From the NCBI RefSeq assembly GCF_026248825.1, contig NZ_CP110973.1, positions 5,849,501-5,913,500 on the forward strand: a stretch of DNA of 64,000 bases, in the 5' to 3' direction. The stretch is from Larkinella insperata. GTDB lineage: Bacteria; Bacteroidota; Bacteroidia; Cytophagales; Spirosomataceae. The translations under genes were made by a program, and so were the position numbers. Under the pieces are notes generated by a model. The model was not told the origin of the DNA, made no database searches, and saw nothing but the letters and a program-made list of their open reading frames with translations. Positions 29,669 to 39,245 of this stretch are shown one piece after another (within the stretch, counting starts at the first letter, position 1; every line of letters begins with the position of its first letter).

Positions 29669-29710
29669 GTGGGCAACCGGCACCCCAACCGGGGTCCCGC
29701 GCGTCCTACA
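29669..29710. repeat. Short intergenic element, copy B
   Basis: A 42-bp segment beginning GTGGGCAACC and ending GCGTCCTACA, alignable with copy A over its whole length with the same ends (GTGGGyAACC, CACCCC, CCTACA). Contains a CCCCAACCGGGG hairpin. Confidence 0.35.
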
Positions 29711-29825
29711 GATAAAAAGGACTCCTGGTCGCAAAGCGGTTTTCTTTGAGTTGATCCCGTTGCCGAGCAGGGTCTGTCTCAGCATGACTTGCCCGCTGAC
29801 GACCCAAAATCCGTCGTTAAAAGCA

Positions 29826-29858
29826 AAAAAGGACCCTGTATTTCTCAGGGTCCTTTTT
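29826..29858. terminator. Rho-independent terminator
   Basis: AAAAAGGACCCTG (29826-29838) pairs with CAGGGTCCTTTTT (29846-29858). It lies 20 bp past the end of the large T9SS protein gene on the minus strand. Confidence 0.82.
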
Positions 29859-29877
29859 AATATTTTCTATACAACCT

Positions 29878-32800
29878 CTAATTCCGTATCAGCCGGTACG
29901 TGCTTCGTTGCTGGTTGACCTCCACCGACAACAGGTAGGTTCCGACCGGAAACGACGCCAGGCTCAGCCACGTCGGAGCCGTTTTAACCTGTTTGGTCAG
30001 CCAGGTTCTGCCGCTCAGATCCGTTACCCGAATCGTCATGGAGCCGGGCGCCGACGGCAGGTTGATGTGCACCTGATCGTGGGTTGGGTTGGGGCCGACG
30101 CTAACCTGCAGGGCCGGATCGACCGCCGTCAGCAGCTCAACTTTCACGGAAGCCGGGGCCATCACGGCGCCGTTGCCGCAGAGCGCGTTGCTGACGTTGA
30201 CCAGGGTGTACAGATTGGATTCAATCGGTGGGAGGATGCGCATCGGGTTGGTGGTTGCCAACCCGTAAAACACCCCGGGATTGCTGCTGATGGTGTAAGA
30301 CCACGGCCCCGGCCCCTCAAACCGAAGCGTCAGGATGACGGGCTGGCCGGGCTGGCGAACCAGCATGGCCGAATCAAAAGCCGCCCGCACCCTCTGATTC
30401 ATCTGGAAGGGATTAGGCCCCGCCCCGCTGCTGGTGTTGGCATCACTGGCCGTTACCCGAAACCGGTACCCCCCGCCCGCGGGCAGATCGTCGGGGAGCG
30501 TGATCTGCAACGGACTGACCGTGGTCGACGAAGGCAGCGTGCTCACCAGTCGGCCCGTCGAATCGAGAAGCTGCACCTGAAACTGATTCGTGGCGCTGAA
30601 CGTCCCGCTGGTGGTGTACGGCACCGACACCGACTCCCCGGTACAAAATTGCAGTTTCGGGACATTTTCCGTGTTGACGCTCCGCTCCTGCTTGGGGTTA
30701 ACCGTCACCGTGGCCGATCCGCGAGCCTGTCCTGCTCCGCAGCTTCCCGACACGCTCGTCAAAGTGTAGGTCGTGGTCTGGACGGGATTGACGGCCAAAG
30801 AAGCCGACTGGGAACCAAACAACGTCACCTGTCCGCTGGCTCCGTTGGAAAGCCCGTAGGCGATCGGTTCGCCCAGGTATTGATCACGGTTTCCTTCGTT
30901 GCGCAGGGACAGGTAAACGGACTGCCCGGCGTTGATGGTGGTCGATCCGCTCAGCGTCACACGGGGCGGTGTCTTCACGAACAAATGAACGGGCGAGGAA
31001 GATACGAGGGCCGTCGTGCTGGCCTGTATGTTAACCTGGTAATTTCCGGCGGCTAAATCCGTAGGCAAACTGAACCGTAGCTGCCCGATCAGGCCGGTTG
31101 GCTGGCCCAGGTTGCGAATCAATTTCCCCTGATTATCTTTCAGCTGAATGGTCAGTTGGGTACCTGCCTCAAAATCCCCCAGCGCCCGGTACGACACGGT
31201 TATCGTTTCACCGGCGCAGGCATCCGATCGGTATTGCGGATCAACGCGCTCGATAAACAGCATCGGTTGTACCCGGACGCTGGCTTCGCCGGAAACCGTT
31301 CCGTAGCCGCACGCGTTCGTGACGGCTTGAATGGTGTAGGTTGTTGCCCGGGTTGGTGTAAGATCGAGCGTGTAGGGGGAGTAATAATATTGCCCCGCCG
31401 TATTGTCACTGAACAGGACATTCCACGGCCCCGTACCGGTAAGGGAAACCGTGGGCCGGAACGTTTCGCCGGGATTAATAGACGTTCCGTTTGCCGGGGG
31501 GCGCAGGATAGCGCCGGGCAGTTGCTGGACCTTCACCACCACAGGCTCAGTCCGGGCTTCGGCTTCTTTGGCAACCACACGCAGCCAGTAAAAGCCCGGC
31601 TCCAGACCGGACGAAAACCGGGCTACCAGCGGACTGCCTGTGCCGGTGACCAGGTCGCTGTACACAGAATCTTTCAGGGAAGCCAGTTGCAGAGCAAAGG
31701 TTGTTCCCGCCGGGGGCGCAACATCCGTCAAAAAGGGAATGCTTAAACTGCCATCCTGACAGACCGCATAGGAATACTCCTGCCCGTTTTCATACAGCGC
31801 GGGTACCGGCATACTGATACGAAACGGAACGACCGTAAAGGTGGCCTCCCCGTCGATGCTGCCGGGGCCGCACACATTGGAAACGCCCACCAGCCGGTAA
31901 GTAGTCGTTCGGAGCGGTTTCAGTCCCGGCTGACTCGCTGGCCAGTCGGTGCCGTCGTACGTATAATTCTGGGTGCCGTCGGTATACGTCAGGGAGTAAG
32001 GCCCTGTCCAGCGGGGTGAGTTTACTTCAATCGGCAGGGTGACGGTTTCGCCCGGCAGAATGCTGCGGGGCACCACGGCTTCGTTTTCGACCACCGCATA
32101 CTGACTGTAATGCGACCGTTGAATGGTTGCCCGGAGCCGGTAACCCGTGGGGGCATACTGCTCGTTGCTGACAACCACCGGATTGGTCGAAATAATCCGA
32201 ATTTTTGAAGAGGACGGCACTTTAATGCGGATCGGACTTTTGGTGCCGCTCCCCACCACAACCACATCGCCCCAGTAGCCGTAGCCCAGACTGCTGCTGC
32301 TGGCCTGAATCCGGAATTCGTTTCCCGGCAGAAACTCGCCGGTTGTTTCAAACGTAGCCGTTATGCTGTCGGTTTCACACCGGTACTCGGTCACCGGGTG
32401 GAGGTAAATCTGGGCGGGAGTCGGTTTTTTGACGTTAACCGTGGCCACCGCCCCGGGGTTTTCCAGCGTCCCACAGGCATTGGCGACCGACCGGACCGTA
32501 AAGGTAGCGTTCTTAAAAACCGTGGCCGAGACGTGGGGCCACCCCATGTCTGTGGTATAATCCCGCACGCCGTCGTTCGAGATGATTCGGTACGGCCCGC
32601 CCCCGTTGGTTTCCAGGTAGAGGCTAATGCCACCCGGCTCTTCCAGCGTGATGTTCCGGGAGTTGTCGTTGAAGCGGGCAAAGGTCGGTTTGCTGTTGAC
32701 CTGAAAATTCCACCGGCTACTGGGCAGACTGCGCAGGGAGGGTGATGTCGTCTGCAGCGTTGCGCTGTAGTACCGGGATTCGCTGCTGGTGCTGGGGTCC

Positions 32801-34215
32801 AGGGCCGGTATTTCAAACGCCAGATAGCCATCGTTTTCTCGCCGGACCGGAATGGGGCTGCTGGTCCAAGCGTTATTTGTCCCCTGCAGAACTACCGAAA
32901 ACTCCGTGCTGCTGCTCAGTTCCGCGTTGGTACTGAATTTGATCCGGACCGTCTGCCCTTCGCAGAATGCCTTCTGAAGACCGGGGATGGAGTCGATGGC
33001 GATTCCCGTTTTAACGTTCACGACGGTGCTGGTTGGCGGTATTTCGTTGTTGGCACAGCCTGACTCAAACCGTTCAATCCGGTAGGTAGTGGATTTTTTG
33101 GGATAAATAATGGTGCCGTAGGAATCTCCTCGCGGGGAGTAGACTTTCGTACCGTCGCTCAGCGTTGCATGGAAGGGAGCCTGACCCTGGAACTTCAACC
33201 CCAGGCTAATCCATTCTCCGTATTCAATCGTGGTGCTGGGCGTTGTAAGTTCCGCGGTTCCCCGGGGCTGCAGTTCCACGTACACCTGGTTCGGGTAACC
33301 CACCGTTGCCGGATCGGTGGTAACAACCGCCACGCTAAAAAGAGCATTGTTATACGCGCCGTTGGCGAGGGTTTCCGGAATTACAGCCTGCAACAGACCG
33401 TTTTCTTCTTTGGCATCGAGGGTGTGAACAACGGGGTTGCCGGGCTGATCGGAATAACGGTTGTATTCCGTGAGCCGGATTTTGAAGCGGTTGGATGCCC
33501 CGAAAGTACCGTTCGCCTTGGAATAGGATACCGTTAACGTTCCCCCGCGGCAGATGACGGCGGGCGTTGCGGACACGGTTCGCAGCGATACCGGATTCAC
33601 GGTCAGGGCCACCTCGCCACTGGCTTTGCCGATTCCGCACTCATTTCGGGCCGACACCAGCCGGACTGTCCGGCTGGTGGACGCATAAAAAGGAATCGTC
33701 CCATTGTACTCACCGGTGTAATACGAGAGAGTAACCCGGGAACTATCCGACAGGGTAACGGTGACGGGGCTCGTCCCGACGGCACGATACTTCAGCAAAA
33801 AAGGCTCGGTACGGTTTGAAACGTCGGGTATTGCCCCGGTCAGTTTAACCTCGGCCGGCACGACAACCTCCACGCTACCGGACCACTCACTTTCCAGGGC
33901 CGGGGCGGTGCTGACGACCCGGAAATAGAACCGCCGGTTGTCGTTCTGAATCAGCGAAGCCGGAAACTGAAAGGTCAGGACGTTCCCCGCCTGGGTAAAC
34001 GGAAGGCTGGTAAACTGGTTGCTGTAGTCGTTGCGGACTTGCAGGGCGAGTTTGTTCGTGGCCTCAAAGGTGGCGTTTGTCGTTACAGTCAGTGAGACGG
34101 GCGTTGCGGTACAGATGGAACTCGGGGGGTAACTGAGCGCGATGGTTTGAGCGGAAGCAAGAACGGTTTGAAAAAGGAAAAAGCAGGCAATTAAAACACG
34201 GTAACGTTTCTTCAT
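29878..34215 (-). CDS. Large T9SS-secreted protein with tandem Ig-like domains
   Basis: About 1445 residues from the ATG at 34215, which is followed by a clean signal peptide ending VLASAQ. The body is a tandem array of beta-sandwich units: segments of the type 'aFCeGqtvrIkFsT...eFsvqLqd' alternate with 'l.G...inpGe...l.l...GtgPw.v..sdGt.y', each pair about 230 residues, repeated roughly six times. A type A Por secretion tail closes the protein (VGPNPTHDQVHI ... DLSGRTWL ... GTYLLSVEV), predicting export by T9SS and surface anchoring or release. No catalytic domain seen; likely adhesion or a surface layer role. Confidence 0.9.
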   Translation of the reverse strand: MKKRYRVLIACFFLFQTVLASAQTIALSYPPSSICTATPVSLTVTTNATFEATNKLALQVRNDYSNQFTSLPFTQAGNVLTFQFPASLIQNDNRRFYFRVVSTAPALESEWSGSVEVVVPAEVKLTGAIPDVSNRTEPFLLKYRAVGTSPVTVTLSDSSRVTLSYYTGEYNGTIPFYASTSRTVRLVSARNECGIGKASGEVALTVNPVSLRTVSATPAVICRGGTLTVSYSKANGTFGASNRFKIRLTEYNRYSDQPGNPVVHTLDAKEENGLLQAVIPETLANGAYNNALFSVAVVTTDPATVGYPNQVYVELQPRGTAELTTPSTTIEYGEWISLGLKFQGQAPFHATLSDGTKVYSPRGDSYGTIIYPKKSTTYRIERFESGCANNEIPPTSTVVNVKTGIAIDSIPGLQKAFCEGQTVRIKFSTNAELSSSTEFSVVLQGTNNAWTSSPIPVRRENDGYLAFEIPALDPSTSSESRYYSATLQTTSPSLRSLPSSRWNFQVNSKPTFARFNDNSRNITLEEPGGISLYLETNGGGPYRIISNDGVRDYTTDMGWPHVSATVFKNATFTVRSVANACGTLENPGAVATVNVKKPTPAQIYLHPVTEYRCETDSITATFETTGEFLPGNEFRIQASSSSLGYGYWGDVVVVGSGTKSPIRIKVPSSSKIRIISTNPVVVSNEQYAPTGYRLRATIQRSHYSQYAVVENEAVVPRSILPGETVTLPIEVNSPRWTGPYSLTYTDGTQNYTYDGTDWPASQPGLKPLRTTTYRLVGVSNVCGPGSIDGEATFTVVPFRISMPVPALYENGQEYSYAVCQDGSLSIPFLTDVAPPAGTTFALQLASLKDSVYSDLVTGTGSPLVARFSSGLEPGFYWLRVVAKEAEARTEPVVVKVQQLPGAILRPPANGTSINPGETFRPTVSLTGTGPWNVLFSDNTAGQYYYSPYTLDLTPTRATTYTIQAVTNACGYGTVSGEASVRVQPMLFIERVDPQYRSDACAGETITVSYRALGDFEAGTQLTIQLKDNQGKLIRNLGQPTGLIGQLRFSLPTDLAAGNYQVNIQASTTALVSSSPVHLFVKTPPRVTLSGSTTINAGQSVYLSLRNEGNRDQYLGEPIAYGLSNGASGQVTLFGSQSASLAVNPVQTTTYTLTSVSGSCGAGQARGSATVTVNPKQERSVNTENVPKLQFCTGESVSVPYTTSGTFSATNQFQVQLLDSTGRLVSTLPSSTTVSPLQITLPDDLPAGGGYRFRVTASDANTSSGAGPNPFQMNQRVRAAFDSAMLVRQPGQPVILTLRFEGPGPWSYTISSNPGVFYGLATTNPMRILPPIESNLYTLVNVSNALCGNGAVMAPASVKVELLTAVDPALQVSVGPNPTHDQVHINLPSAPGSMTIRVTDLSGRTWLTKQVKTAPTWLSLASFPVGTYLLSVEVNQQRSTYRLIRN

Positions 34216-34609
34216 ACAGGCACGGTGGTAACAATTGCACAAAGAAACAAATGTTAATTAGAAGTATACGCGTTTTTGAGTAGAAATTTTATCGCCAAAT
34301 CTTTGGCCAGACTGGCATAAAAACAACAGAAATAAGCCTTACACCGCTAGCTATCAATACATTACCGGCAGCACAAACAAACACTTGACCCAAGCATACT
34401 TTGTTAGTATTTTCACTTATAAAAGCACTACCCAGAAATGACTAAATTTCAGTACTTTCTTTTGGTCAAAAACCGTGCAGGTCAAAAAGGTGTACGATGC
34501 ATCGTTAGAAATCTAACAAAAGTGTTTCTGCTCCTGCATCGGTCATACTAACTGTGCAATCACACTCATAAAATAGCATAATCCTTAAACTCTAAACGGG
34601 TAACCAATT
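34216..34609. other. AT-rich intergenic region
   Basis: About 390 bp with no gene on either strand. It separates the divergent T9SS gene and the DUF2310 remnant and should carry the promoter of the former. No repeat or strong hairpin noticed. Confidence 0.5.
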
Positions 34610-34946
34610 ATGTATACGTTTGATATTCGATTCGCTATTACCGGCACAGATTTCTCCAAACCCGACGTTGAGAGTGCCTGGTTTCTGGAAAAGTTTTCTC
34701 ACTACTTGATCAGCCTGTTTGACTCCCGGCAAATCATTACCAAGTCAACGCATTGTAGAATCGACGGGTATTCCAACCTACTATTTTCTGTTAAATTACC
34801 GTAATTGGGGAAGAACTAAAGATCATGCCCGAAAGTGCCCGCTTACCGGGCAAGACTGGTTGATTGAAGGAGCCACAATCAATGATTTTATCGGCTTCAA
34901 GTGTGATGAATCGCGTTTAGTTTCTGAACTATCGAGTGGCAAGTAA
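34610..34946 (+). pseudogene. DUF2310 zinc-ribbon protein, decayed by internal deletion and frameshift
   Basis: An N-terminal piece (MYTFDIRFAITG...) reads from 34610, then the family likeness jumps frame near 34725 and continues as STGIPTYYFLLNYRNW ... RKCPLTGQDW ... IGFKCDESRLVSEL to 34946. The latter matches the C-terminal zinc ribbon of DUF2310 proteins (TGIPTYYYLYRY ... KCPxCG ... FDFKCDxCRLVS). About 130 central codons are missing compared with the usual length of about 250, and two of the four zinc cysteines are changed (CPLTG, CDESR). The gene is therefore dead. Confidence 0.68.
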
Positions 34947-35359
34947 AAATCTTTAGCCGGCCAGCGACAATTTGATTTAATTAGTACACAAAAATAGTCC
35001 TTACAACTTTGGTCTTCAGGGTTTCAGCAGAGGCATTAAAAGGCGGGTGATAAGCGGATAATTCGTGCGCATTTAAGTACAGTAAATTTTTAACAACAAA
35101 TATCTAGTTGGCCAAGATTCGGCATTTGGATGTTAAGAATAGGGTGTTCGCATCAACCATTCGCGTATATATTATAGCGTAAGCAAGACACCTAGGGAGA
35201 CCGGTCATTCTGTTTTTCTTCTTTTCAATGTCCCGTTGCATAATTCGGGTAATTTTCCCGCAGTATAGATGGCAATAAGTCAATAAATTACTGCACAATT
35301 CCGATAAGTACGTTAGTAAACAGTCTACTTAAATTTCCACCCAATCCTGACGTAAACGT
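34947..35359. other. AT-rich intergenic region
   Basis: About 410 bp, no gene supported. A 64-codon minus-strand frame at 35104-35298 has no family likeness and was rejected. The last 80 bp should hold the promoter of the glycine-rich T9SS gene. Confidence 0.45.
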
Positions 35360-37285
35360 ATGAAACACTTCTTTACTCTTTGGCTGCTCTTGGTTGTGGC
35401 CAGCTTCTCTGCAAGCGCTCAGATTCCTTATTCCTCGCCAGCAAGCTTCACTACGGCAGGAGTTTATAATGTGCGCATTCCATTTGAAGGCTTTTCCGAA
35501 TATGAATCCTACCTGGTCACCATTACCGCCAAGGGAGCCGATGGGGGCGGGCAGGTGGGAGAGTACAACCACAAAGGAGGCAATGGGGCAACGGTTCAGA
35601 CCACCTTTCGAATACGAGCTCAACCCGAAGGACAATTTACCATCGTTGTAGGCCAGGCCGGAGGCACCTGGTATTCGTATGGTGGTGGCGGTGGTGGGTC
35701 GGCCGTCAGCGTGGAGGAATACTCTGGTAGACGCTCCTTATTGGTGGTCGCCGGTGGTGGCGGTGGCGGTAGCGGTGAATTTGCCGGTGGCGGTGGCCAA
35801 GGTCTGGGCCCGTCCAGCGGAGGTCGGGGTGGCTCCTATGATACTCCAGAAGATTCAGAAGGGGGTGGTGGCGGTGGCGGTCTGGATGGACCGGGTCGGA
35901 TGGGTGATTATTCACCAAGACCTCATGAAGGGCGGCCCTGGCTAGCGGGCGGTGGGGGCGGACAGGCCCGTATTGAGGAAATTAGTGCCGGAGGATACAG
36001 CTATGAAAATAGAGCGAATGGAGGTGCAGGCTTCGGCGGTGGGGGCGGCAGCGGTTTAAGTGGCACTTCCGGCGGTGGCGGAGGTGGTGGCTACGGTGGT
36101 GGCCAGGGTGGTGGCCTCAATAATAGCACACAACCGCCCAACACTAGCCATGGGGGCTACTCTTACGTTAACCCATTGGCCACGATGACAACCATCACTC
36201 CGGGTAGCACGAGCGGCACGCAGTACCAGGATGGCTCGGTGACCATCGCCTTTTACAAACTAGAGCCGACGGCGATTACGAACTTCGATATTATCAACGC
36301 TGACACCGACCAGGCGATTACGCCCCTGGAGGAGGAAGGCACGGAAGGCAAAGAGGTTAATCTGGCAGCTTTTTCGACCCGAAAACTTAACATCCGGGCT
36401 AATTTTAAAACCACGCCCCCTGGTTCAGTGGTCTTTGAACTGAGTGGTCAGCAGTCGCGCACCCACATTGAGAATTCGGCTCCCTTCGCTTTGTTTGAGG
36501 ACAACAACGGGGATTTTAAGAACTGGACCCCTGAACCGGGCAGCTATACGCTGATTGCTACGCCCTACTCGGGGCCCAACGGCACGGGCACGGCCGGTGC
36601 CACCTACAAGGTCAGCTTTACCGTGATCGACCTGATTTCAATTAAGGACTTTTCCTTAGTTGAGGCATTGTGGGGGAGTACCCTTAGAACTATGTCAGAC
36701 GGTTCGGTTCTGGATCTGGCCAGCACTTCGTATCCTATTTATAACATCCGGGCCAATACCATTCCGAATGCCGGAGTTAGTTCGATCGGATCGGTGGTCT
36801 TTCAGTTAAGCGGTGCCCAGACACTGACCCAGATCGAGAATGAAGCGCCGTATGCGCTCTTCAAGGATGATGATGGTGACTACCGCCCCTGGACACCCAA
36901 GGTGGGCTCCTATACCTTGACAGCGACGCCCTACTCAGGTCCAAACGGCACGGGGAAAGCGCACGTTTCAAAAACCATCAACTTTCAAGTCATTCGCTCA
37001 TCCCCTGCCGCCCGGCAGGCCGCCGACGCGGAGTCAGAATCCGGCTCGGTCCGGATATTCCCCAACCCGTTTACTGACTCGTTCACCATTGAACCCACAG
37101 GAGTTCGGTCCGGCCCACAGGCGGTGGAATTATATGATCTGCTGGGCCGCCGGGTGTGGCAGGGCGTGACAACGGGCGATAAGCAGGTGGTGCCCGTAGG
37201 AAGCCAGCTATCGACCGGTACCTATGTGCTTCGGGTTGGCGGGGGTGAAAAGGCCGAAACCATCAAGGTAGTTAAAGCTCCTTAA
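35360..37285 (+). CDS. T9SS-secreted glycine-rich protein with two repeat domains
   Basis: A 641-residue protein with signal peptide (cleavage after SASA). Residues about 45-305 form a glycine-rich domain with many GGGGGG runs between short aromatic/hydrophobic strands (TIVVGQAGG, LLVVAGGGGGG), like the glycine-rich domain of receptor-type surface proteins. Two copies of the domain of about 105 residues shared with the genes at 1-2442 and 37439-39035 follow (KLNIRANF...APFALFEDNNGDF and YNIRANT...APYALFKDDDGDY). A type A T9SS tail (RIFPNPFTDSF ... LLGRRVW ... GTYVLRV) ends the protein. Confidence 0.88.
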   Translation: MKHFFTLWLLLVVASFSASAQIPYSSPASFTTAGVYNVRIPFEGFSEYESYLVTITAKGADGGGQVGEYNHKGGNGATVQTTFRIRAQPEGQFTIVVGQAGGTWYSYGGGGGGSAVSVEEYSGRRSLLVVAGGGGGGSGEFAGGGGQGLGPSSGGRGGSYDTPEDSEGGGGGGGLDGPGRMGDYSPRPHEGRPWLAGGGGGQARIEEISAGGYSYENRANGGAGFGGGGGSGLSGTSGGGGGGGYGGGQGGGLNNSTQPPNTSHGGYSYVNPLATMTTITPGSTSGTQYQDGSVTIAFYKLEPTAITNFDIINADTDQAITPLEEEGTEGKEVNLAAFSTRKLNIRANFKTTPPGSVVFELSGQQSRTHIENSAPFALFEDNNGDFKNWTPEPGSYTLIATPYSGPNGTGTAGATYKVSFTVIDLISIKDFSLVEALWGSTLRTMSDGSVLDLASTSYPIYNIRANTIPNAGVSSIGSVVFQLSGAQTLTQIENEAPYALFKDDDGDYRPWTPKVGSYTLTATPYSGPNGTGKAHVSKTINFQVIRSSPAARQAADAESESGSVRIFPNPFTDSFTIEPTGVRSGPQAVELYDLLGRRVWQGVTTGDKQVVPVGSQLSTGTYVLRVGGGEKAETIKVVKAP

Positions 37286-37312
37286 TGCCGAATGCGCCAT
37301 CGTGTATAAACC

Positions 37313-37340
37313 AAAATCCGGCCTGAGTGGGCCGGATTTT
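37313..37340. terminator. Bidirectional Rho-independent terminator
   Basis: AAAATCCGGCC (37313-37323) pairs with GGCCGGATTTT (37330-37340). It stands between the convergent glycine-rich and NHL-repeat genes. Confidence 0.82.
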
Positions 37341-37438
37341 GTGTTTGTTGGCAATCACCGTACTTTATTTTCAGGCCAATCTGATTTAATCATAAAGCAA
37401 CGACTTTGTGCTGCTGTTCTTCTACATTGACGGTTTAC

Positions 37439-39035
37439 TTACGGTCTTTTCACCATTTTAAACCGGCGAGCTAGTTTACCCTCTCCCACTTTGACGACAT
37501 ACAAACCGGGGGTGTAGCCGCTGCCCAGCGAGAAGAGTTGGTCGTCCTGGATATTTTCCAGTTGCTGAACCGTCCGGCCATACCCATCATAAATAACCAC
37601 CGGAAGATTCCGGGGCCTTTTGCCCGTTACCTTTAAGCGGAAAGATTCCGTGAAGGGGTTGGGAAAACTACGAATCTGCAACTCCTCAACCTTGGCAGTG
37701 CCCTCTGTACCCAGGCGGCTTTCGGGATGATAATTGACCACCTTGAGATTAATCGTCAAGGGTGTAGCAGCAACACCCTGGCCATCGGGTTCAGAATAAA
37801 TGGTGCCGGTCAGCGTATAATTACCAACCTTGGGCAGCCAGGGATTGTAATTTCCTTCGGCATCCCCAAACAGCGCGTAGGGGGCCTGGTTTTCCGTCTG
37901 CCTCCGGTTTTGCGGTCCGCTCAGCTGCATGACGACCGACCCAACCGCAGATAGCCCCGTGTTGGCCCGGATGTTGAATTTCTGCTCGCCCACCCAATAC
38001 AGGTTAAGCTCATCCGTGGACCGGAGTTGAATGATTTCCTCGTCGGTGTCGGCGTCAATCAGGCTGAAGCTCATCAGCGTCGGTTGATCAACGAATGAAA
38101 AGGCCAGCGTTAGCGGTTGTCCGGCACCACCGGTGGCTCCTGCCCCGCTGTAAGCCGTTGCCGTCAGGCTATAGCTGCCCACGGTAGGTGTCCAGGGTCG
38201 GTAGTTTCTATCGTCATCCCCAAACAGAGCATAGGGAGACTGATTCTCTGTCTGAGTACGGCTTTGGTCTCCGCTCAGCTTCAAAACCACCGACCCAACC
38301 ACATAGGGCCAGGTATTGGCCCGTATATTGAGCTTATTAGTGGGCAAGGTCGCCAGATTGACCACCTCCCCCGCCTTAAGTAGCTTAATTTCCTGATTGG
38401 TTTCGGCATTCATTAAACTAAAGCTGACCACCGTCAGCGGAGTGGTTGGCACCACCACTTTACGAATGCGGTAATTGACCGGATCGGCAATGTAGACATT
38501 TCCCTGGGGATCGACGGCCAACCCTTCAGGCAGCGCCAGGCTAGCCTCCGTGGCCGGTCCGCCATCGCCCCCGTAGGCATAAACGCCGTTGCCCGCCAGT
38601 GTGCTGATGATCCCCTCTTTATCGACCCGGCGAATGCGGTTGGAATTGCCGTCGGCAATGTAGAGGTTACCCTGAGCATCGGTGGTGATGCCCTCCGGAT
38701 TAGACAGGTTGGCATCAGTAGCCAGCATCCCATCGCCGTTATAGCCACCGCCCCCATTTCCAGCAATGGTATGAATGATGCCGTTGGGGTTACTTTCCGA
38801 ATGCGGTTATTCTCCGCATCGGCAATCAAAAGATTTCCCTGCAAGTCCAACGTCACCCGGGTAGGCAGTGCAATTTGAGCCTGAATAGCCACGCCACCGT
38901 CACCACTGAAGCCCCGGCTGCCAGTACCCACAACGGTAGTGATAACGCCATCAGGGGTTACCTTTCGAATGCGGAAGTTATCCGTATCGGCAATAAAGAT
39001 GTTGCCTTTCGAATCGACCGCATAAAAACAGGGAA
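37439..39035 (-). pseudogene. T9SS NHL-repeat protein, 5'-truncated and frameshifted
   Basis: The remaining product has three to four NHL beta-propeller repeats (GNIFIADTDNFRIRKV, GNLLIADAENNRIRKV, GNLYIADGNSNRIRRV, GNVYIADPVNYRIRKV), two copies of the shared domain of about 105 residues, and a type A T9SS tail (RSFPNPFTESF ... GLYVVKV). A one-base loss in a C run at 38786-38789 breaks the frame between the second and third repeats. Upstream, homology begins abruptly mid-repeat near 39035: there is no ATG, GTG or TTG before an in-frame stop near 39105, and no signal peptide. The break coincides with the left edge of the phage genome, which suggests insertion into this gene. Confidence 0.8.
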
Positions 39036-39082
39036 CTAGGGTGTTTTTTACCTTTATTTCACCCCACCTCCCTAAAAAGCAA

Positions 39083-39109
39083 ATAACCCGCTCAGGTTGA
39101 GCGGGTTAT
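39083..39109 (-). terminator. Terminator of the phage repressor gene
   Basis: ATAACCCGCTCA (39083-39094) pairs with TGAGCGGGTTAT (39098-39109), a 12-bp stem with a 3-nt loop. On the minus strand it is followed by a T-rich stretch. Confidence 0.75.
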
Positions 39110-39245
39110 GCTAGAGCCTTGCAGAGGGAGAGGGATTTACCCCGTATCGTTTAAGTTACTGAAATTGACCACATTAGCCGCTTGGGCTAATTGGGTGCCA
39201 CCTACTTTACCATTTCGTGCCCAAAAAAATAGGGGCGTTAACCAC

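Larger units (their letters stand above)
29189..29825. other. Intergenic region of about 640 bp
   Basis: No convincing gene. The first 200 bp are AT-rich and probably carry the promoter of the exported-protein gene on the minus strand. The region also holds two diverged copies of a short element, listed separately. Short open frames on the minus strand here have no family likeness. Confidence 0.5.

Noticed and set aside
35104..35298. Minus-strand 64-codon frame in the AT-rich gap
   Set aside because: No family likeness, no spacing to a neighbour, and AT-rich non-coding context.
35679..36110. GGTGGCGGTGGC-type DNA repeats as a possible tandem repeat locus
   Set aside because: They are the codons of a glycine-rich domain in an intact secreted protein, so the repeat is explained by the protein.
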